Assembly (NCBI GenBank): GCA_017524165.1
Contig: JAFWUH010000027.1
Coordinates: 1-32,571 of the forward strand
DNA length: 32,571 nucleotides
Source of the DNA: Clostridia bacterium
GTDB lineage: Bacteria; Bacillota; Clostridia; Oscillospirales; Acutalibacteraceae
Direction: 5' to 3'
Shown: one piece after another, positions 30,056 through 32,571 of the stretch
Position numbering within the stretch: the stretch's first letter is position 1
Layout of the letters: each line of letters opens with the position of its first letter
Notes under the pieces: model-generated
The model's input: only the letters and a program-made list of their open reading frames with translations
What the model was told of the DNA's origin: nothing
The model's database searches: none
Made by a program: the position numbers and the translations under genes

Positions 30056-30093
30056 AAAGCAAGGCGTCCGGATTCGGGTGCCTTGCTTTTTTT
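30056..30093 (+). terminator. Terminator at the prophage right end
   Basis: AAAGCAAGGC 30056-30065 pairs perfectly with GCCTTGCTTT 30080-30089, followed by T to 30093. A smaller AGACAA/TTGTCT hairpin lies just upstream. It closes the late transcript. Confidence 0.8.
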
Positions 30094-30109
30094 ATGGTTA
30101 TGTTTTTAC

Positions 30110-30138
30110 TTGCATTTTTTTTACAAACAGTATATAAT
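30110..30138 (+). promoter_or_regulatory. Promoter of the DUF3592 gene
   Basis: TTGCAT 30110-30115, 17-base spacer, TATAAT 30133-30138, 32 bases before the start codon. Confidence 0.7.
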
Positions 30139-30170
30139 AGATAAAAAATAGCTGAAAAAGGAGTAAAAAA

Positions 30171-30587
30171 ATGAAAAAACTTATGCCAATGCTTATGTCT
30201 ATTGTTGCTGTTATTGCCGGGGTTGTCTTTATCATCGCCGGTATTCATTCTCTTGCGACGAAGGATCTTTATGATTCCACTGTTACGGCAACTGTTGTTG
30301 ATGTGCAGGAGGAATGGGATAACAGCGATCCTGATGATTCAAGATTGGTCACTACCGTTTTTATTGATTATGAAATTGACGGCGTAAAATATGAGCATGT
30401 TGAATCCCCTGAAAGCAATAGCGGTATGAAGATCGGCGACAAGGTGGAAATTCTTTATCAATCGAAAGATCCATCCAAAATATCCGCAAAAAATATCACG
30501 ACGGGCGCCATCATCTTTATTGTTGTCGGTGCTTTGTTAGCTATCGGCGGAGTTTTTGCAACCGTTAAATCGTTTATCAGAGGATAA
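30171..30587 (+). CDS. DUF3592 membrane protein
   Basis: 138 residues with an N-terminal helix (SIVAVIAGVVFIIAGIHSLA), an extracellular beta-rich part (TATVVDVQEE, TTVFIDYEIDGVKYEH, KIGDKVEILYQSKDPSK) and a C-terminal helix (IIFIVVGALLAIGGVFATVK). This is the DUF3592 layout; the function is unknown. AAAAAGGAG lies seven bases before the ATG. It has its own promoter and terminator and is probably host DNA beyond the prophage, though a lysogenic-conversion gene is not excluded. Confidence 0.8.
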   Translation: MKKLMPMLMSIVAVIAGVVFIIAGIHSLATKDLYDSTVTATVVDVQEEWDNSDPDDSRLVTTVFIDYEIDGVKYEHVESPESNSGMKIGDKVEILYQSKDPSKISAKNITTGAIIFIVVGALLAIGGVFATVKSFIRG

Positions 30588-30610
30588 TCGTACCAGAATA
30601 CCAATGATAA

Positions 30611-30650
30611 AACCGCAAAGCGACTGCTTTTGATCGCTTTGCGGTTTTTG
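30611..30650 (+). terminator. Terminator of the DUF3592 gene
   Basis: AACCGCAAAGCGA 30611-30623 pairs perfectly with TCGCTTTGCGGTT 30634-30646, followed by T. Confidence 0.85.
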
Positions 30651-30677
30651 ATAAGCGAAAAGAAACTGTTTTTCAGT

Positions 30678-30700
30678 GGGTCAGGCTCTGTCTGTGGTCG
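30678..30700 (+). repeat. Copy of a tRNA-flanking repeat
   Basis: GGGTCAGGCTCTGTCTGTGG and the following TCG match 21 of 23 bases of 2744-2766, the sequence running into the tRNA-Pro 3' end. Here no tRNA follows, so it may be a displaced tRNA-flank fragment. The region 30651-30827 holds no gene. Confidence 0.5.
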
Positions 30701-30827
30701 GAATATTCGTAACGCAGAGGAATAGTACCGTTATTTTTATCATAAGTTTTTCGCTTTGGTGCGGGTGTTCATTGCGCAAGTAAAAATGCGAAGCCTATTA
30801 ATCATCAAGACAACTCTTGTATATCAT

Positions 30828-30939
30828 CATTGCGAAAGCGTTTTTATACACGGCAATGCCGTGATGATATACACACCTACGGTGTAATGAGATACAACAC
30901 GCAATGCGTGTTGGTGATATACCATTGCTTTCGCAATGG
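30828..30939. repeat. Array of hairpins with conserved linkers
   Basis: Four perfect or near-perfect small palindromes: ACGGCAATGCCGT 30850-30862, ACACCTACGGTGT 30873-30885, AACACGCAATGCGTGTT 30896-30912, CCATTGCTTTCGCAATGG 30922-30939. The start spacing is 23, 23 and 26 bases. The linkers between them resemble each other (GATGATATAC, AATGAGATAC, GGTGATATAC) while the stem sequences differ. The left flank ATATCATCATTGCGAAAGC is an inverted counterpart of the final linker and hairpin, so a long outer stem can also form. Confidence 0.75.
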
Positions 30940-30941
30940 AT

Positions 30942-30972
30942 AAAAAATCCCGTTCCGAAGAACGGGGATTTT
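30942..30972 (-). terminator. Terminator of tRNA-Leu
   Basis: AAATCCCGTT and AACGGGGATTT pair around CCGAAG with one bulged G. On the minus strand a T run follows, directly after the tRNA CCA end. The other strand also has T residues, so it may act both ways. Confidence 0.75.
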
Positions 30973-31056
30973 TGGTGCGGGTGACAGGACTTGAACCTGC
31001 ACGTCGGAGACACCGGCTCCTAAGGCCGGCGCGTCTGCCAATTCCGCCACACCCGC
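30973..31056 (-). tRNA. tRNA-Leu (anticodon TAG)
   Basis: On the minus strand, acceptor GCGGGTG (31056-31050) pairs with CACCCGC (30983-30977), discriminator A, CCA encoded. The anticodon stem CCGGC/GCCGG with loop CTTAGGA gives TAG. A long variable arm, as in Leu tRNAs, precedes the T arm GGTTCAAGTCC. Confidence 0.95.
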
Positions 31057-31067
31057 AAGTATGATGT

Positions 31068-31096
31068 ATTGTACCGTATTTTTTCGTTTTTGTCAA
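31068..31096 (-). promoter_or_regulatory. Promoter of tRNA-Leu
   Basis: Minus strand TTGACA (31096-31091), 17-base spacer, TACAAT (31073-31068), 11 bases before the tRNA. Confidence 0.75.
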
Positions 31097-31208
31097 GCAG
31101 TTTTGTTGGAAAACACGCCGTTTCATGCGAGTTCGCATTATCGCACTATGCTTAAGGAACAAATCGCGATCTTTTCCGTACAATAAAAGGGAAAGGGGAC
31201 GGTGTTCG

Positions 31209-31901
31209 GTGAGACGAAAAAGAAAAAACGATATATTTTTGATCTTTATCGGTCTGATATTGACTGTTTTTGTTTGTTTGACAGCGCTTTTCTTCCGCAC
31301 ACGAGAGCTGGTTAGCGTGACCGCAAAAAATCAGGCAAAAACCTTAATGCTTCAGGCGGCTAACCGGGCTGTAGAAGCGATCTTGACCGAGCAACAAATT
31401 TCCTATGACCGCATTGCGCGGTTAAGCAAAGAGGAAAACGGAAAAATCTCCGGTTTGGAAATTGATATTGCCGCCATTAATTTGCTGAAAAGCCAAATTG
31501 CCGGAGAAACGGCACGGTTGATGGCAAAATCCTCTTATTATCAAGTGAAAATCCCGGTCGGAAGTTTTTTTGGCAATGAATATCTGACCGGTATCGGTCC
31601 GAAAATACCGTTCACGGTGCAGTTATCTGCAACGGCACAGGTCAATTATCAAAGCGTTTTTTGTGATGCCGGTATCAATCAGGTATTGCACCAAATTCTG
31701 ATTTCGGTGGATTTGGACGGAACGCTGATTGCGGTAAGGGGGATGAACGGTATTTCTGCGCATACGGATGTCATAGCGGCGCAAACTGTGATTGTCGGCG
31801 AAACACCGGATGCCTTCACCAATGTCCGCGAGGCGGACGGTTCGGATCGTGCGGGCGAAGTATTTGATTACAGTGTGTTGGAATCACCAAAGGAAAAATA
31901 G
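31209..31901 (+). CDS. yunB: Sporulation protein YunB
   Basis: A 230-residue protein with an N-terminal basic stretch and a membrane helix (DIFLIFIGLILTVFVCLTALFF), then an extracytoplasmic alpha/beta domain with LLKSQIAGETARLM, VKIPVGSFFGNEYLTGIGPK and a C-terminal ILISVDLDGTLIAVRG, matching YunB in length and pattern. YunB is a mother-cell-expressed sporulation protein of Bacillus whose exact role is not well defined. GTG 31209 is chosen with AAAGGGGA upstream; a frame from 31125 would add an implausible tail before the helix. It shows that the host lineage makes endospores. Confidence 0.85.
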   Translation: MRRKRKNDIFLIFIGLILTVFVCLTALFFRTRELVSVTAKNQAKTLMLQAANRAVEAILTEQQISYDRIARLSKEENGKISGLEIDIAAINLLKSQIAGETARLMAKSSYYQVKIPVGSFFGNEYLTGIGPKIPFTVQLSATAQVNYQSVFCDAGINQVLHQILISVDLDGTLIAVRGMNGISAHTDVIAAQTVIVGETPDAFTNVREADGSDRAGEVFDYSVLESPKEK

Positions 31902-31913
31902 ACGGAGGATGTT

Positions 31914-32571
31914 ATGGAACATTCAGCAGCCAAAAAAAAGATCGAAGAACTGACGGCATTGATTCGTTATCATAACGAGCGTTATTATAATGAGGACAGC
32001 CCGGAAATTGAGGATTATGAATATGATCAGCTTACGCGCGAATTACGGCAGTTAGAAGCGGAATTTCCGGATTTACTGCGTCCGGATTCACCGAGTCAAA
32101 CGGTGGGCGGCGTTGCCGACCGGCAGTTTTCGCCTGTGGTTCATCGTGTGAAACTGGAAAGTTTACAGGATGTTTTCAGTGTGGCGGAATTGCAAAGCTT
32201 CGGGGAGAAAATCGACCGCACAAGGACTTCTTTTTCGGTCGAGCCGAAAATTGACGGACTATCGGTGGCGTTAGAGTATCAAGACGGAAAATTTTTCCGC
32301 GGATCCACGCGCGGTGACGGTCAAACCGGGGAAGATGTGACGGCAAATCTAATGGGGATCAAGTCGATTCCGAAGACAATTTCTTATCGTGGCTTTTTAG
32401 AAGTGCGCGGTGAAGTCTACATGCCACGGGAAAGCTTTGAAGCATTAGTTCGCAAGCAGGAGTTGATGGGGGAAGCGCCGGCAAAAAATCCGCGCAATGC
32501 GGCGGCAGGATCGCTTCGTCAAAAGAATCCGCAAATTACCGCTGAACGCGGATTGTCCATTTTTGTATTTA
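31914..32571 (+). CDS. ligA: NAD-dependent DNA ligase, N-terminal part (runs off the window)
   Basis: 219 codons are visible. The N-terminal Ia domain (YHNERYYNEDSPEIEDYEYD) closes on NAD; the adenylation domain begins with the AMP-lysine in SVEPKIDGLSVAL, then GSTRGDGQTGEDVT and EVRGEVYMPRESF, and NPRNAAAGSLRQ follows. These motifs are diagnostic of bacterial LigA, which seals nicks during replication and repair. GGAGG lies five bases before the ATG and the gene follows yunB by 12 bases. The remaining two-thirds of the protein (OB, zinc finger, HhH, BRCT) lies outside. Confidence 0.97.
   Translation, partial: MEHSAAKKKIEELTALIRYHNERYYNEDSPEIEDYEYDQLTRELRQLEAEFPDLLRPDSPSQTVGGVADRQFSPVVHRVKLESLQDVFSVAELQSFGEKIDRTRTSFSVEPKIDGLSVALEYQDGKFFRGSTRGDGQTGEDVTANLMGIKSIPKTISYRGFLEVRGEVYMPRESFEALVRKQELMGEAPAKNPRNAAAGSLRQKNPQITAERGLSIFVF

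Larger units (their letters stand above)
12750..30093. mobile_element. Compact short-tailed prophage, no integrase seen
   Basis: About 17.3 kb holding repressor and Cro-like genes, a minimal early region, an ArpU-like late regulator, terminase, scaffold, capsid, portal, connector, tail/fibre, holin and amidase genes, all in phage order. No tape measure, sheath or tail-tube genes are present, so the virion should be podovirus-like. No integrase, recombinase, primase, helicase or polymerase is found. Edges are inferred from gene content: left between 12574 and 12750, right after the terminator near 30093. I could not find a convincing direct repeat at the two edges. Confidence 0.75.

Noticed and set aside
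30828..30939. CRISPR array
   Set aside because: Spacing is only 23-26 bases, the variable parts are palindromes and no cas genes are nearby.

Overview
The window reads as a chromosome segment of a low-to-mid GC, endospore-forming Gram-positive anaerobe of the class Clostridia, probably close to the Oscillospiraceae/Ruminococcaceae. The reasons are a YunB-type sporulation gene, consensus sigma-A promoters, strong GGAGG ribosome binding sites, ECF transporters, a sortase-type cell-wall anchor and a Gram-positive prophage lysis module. The genus assignment is inference; no rRNA gene is present.

Layout. 1-2.5 kb: end of an unidentified gene, a STAS anti-sigma-antagonist-like protein, a PHP phosphoesterase, a DUF3267 membrane metalloprotease-like protein and a collapsed glycosyltransferase remnant. 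2.5-4.6 kb: intergenic hairpin repeats, tRNA-Pro(CGG), birA, a GtrA-family gene on the other strand, tRNA-Arg(CCT) and a 57-aa orphan. 4.6-11.35 kb: a cobalamin riboswitch followed by seven tightly packed genes: a homing-endonuclease-repeat miniprotein, EcfT, a fused EcfA-EcfA' ATPase, an S component, a wall-anchored transcobalamin-like protein, a 600-aa membrane protein joining an alpha/alpha-barrel to a DUF4430 domain, and a cysteine-rich small protein. 11.4-12.6 kb: tRNA-Arg(TCT) followed by a 172-bp element that duplicates the tRNA 3' end, then a prohibitin/SPFH protein. 12.75-30.1 kb: a compact prophage. 30.1-32.6 kb: a DUF3592 protein, an array of small hairpins, tRNA-Leu(TAG), yunB and the start of ligA.

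The most interesting host locus is the riboswitch operon. The riboswitch fixes the ligand as a cobalamin. The ECF module (T, two ATPase domains, S) can import it. The two exported proteins look like bacterial counterparts of the two domains of animal intrinsic factor/transcobalamin, one wall-anchored and one membrane-anchored. I infer a surface relay that captures B12 or another corrinoid and passes it to the ECF importer. The domain relationship is established knowledge; the relay is inference.

The prophage has a LexA-like repressor and a Cro-like gene facing away from each other over 17-bp GTATCT-N5-AGATAC operators. It has a very short early region (a small membrane protein and a Rad50/SMC-like ATPase), an ArpU-like late regulator, a late promoter with an attenuator, and packaging, capsid, portal, connector, fibre and lysis genes. 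It shows no tape measure, so the virion should be short-tailed. I find no integrase, excisionase, primase or helicase, so the element is either a decayed or domesticated prophage or a mobile element that depends on functions supplied elsewhere.
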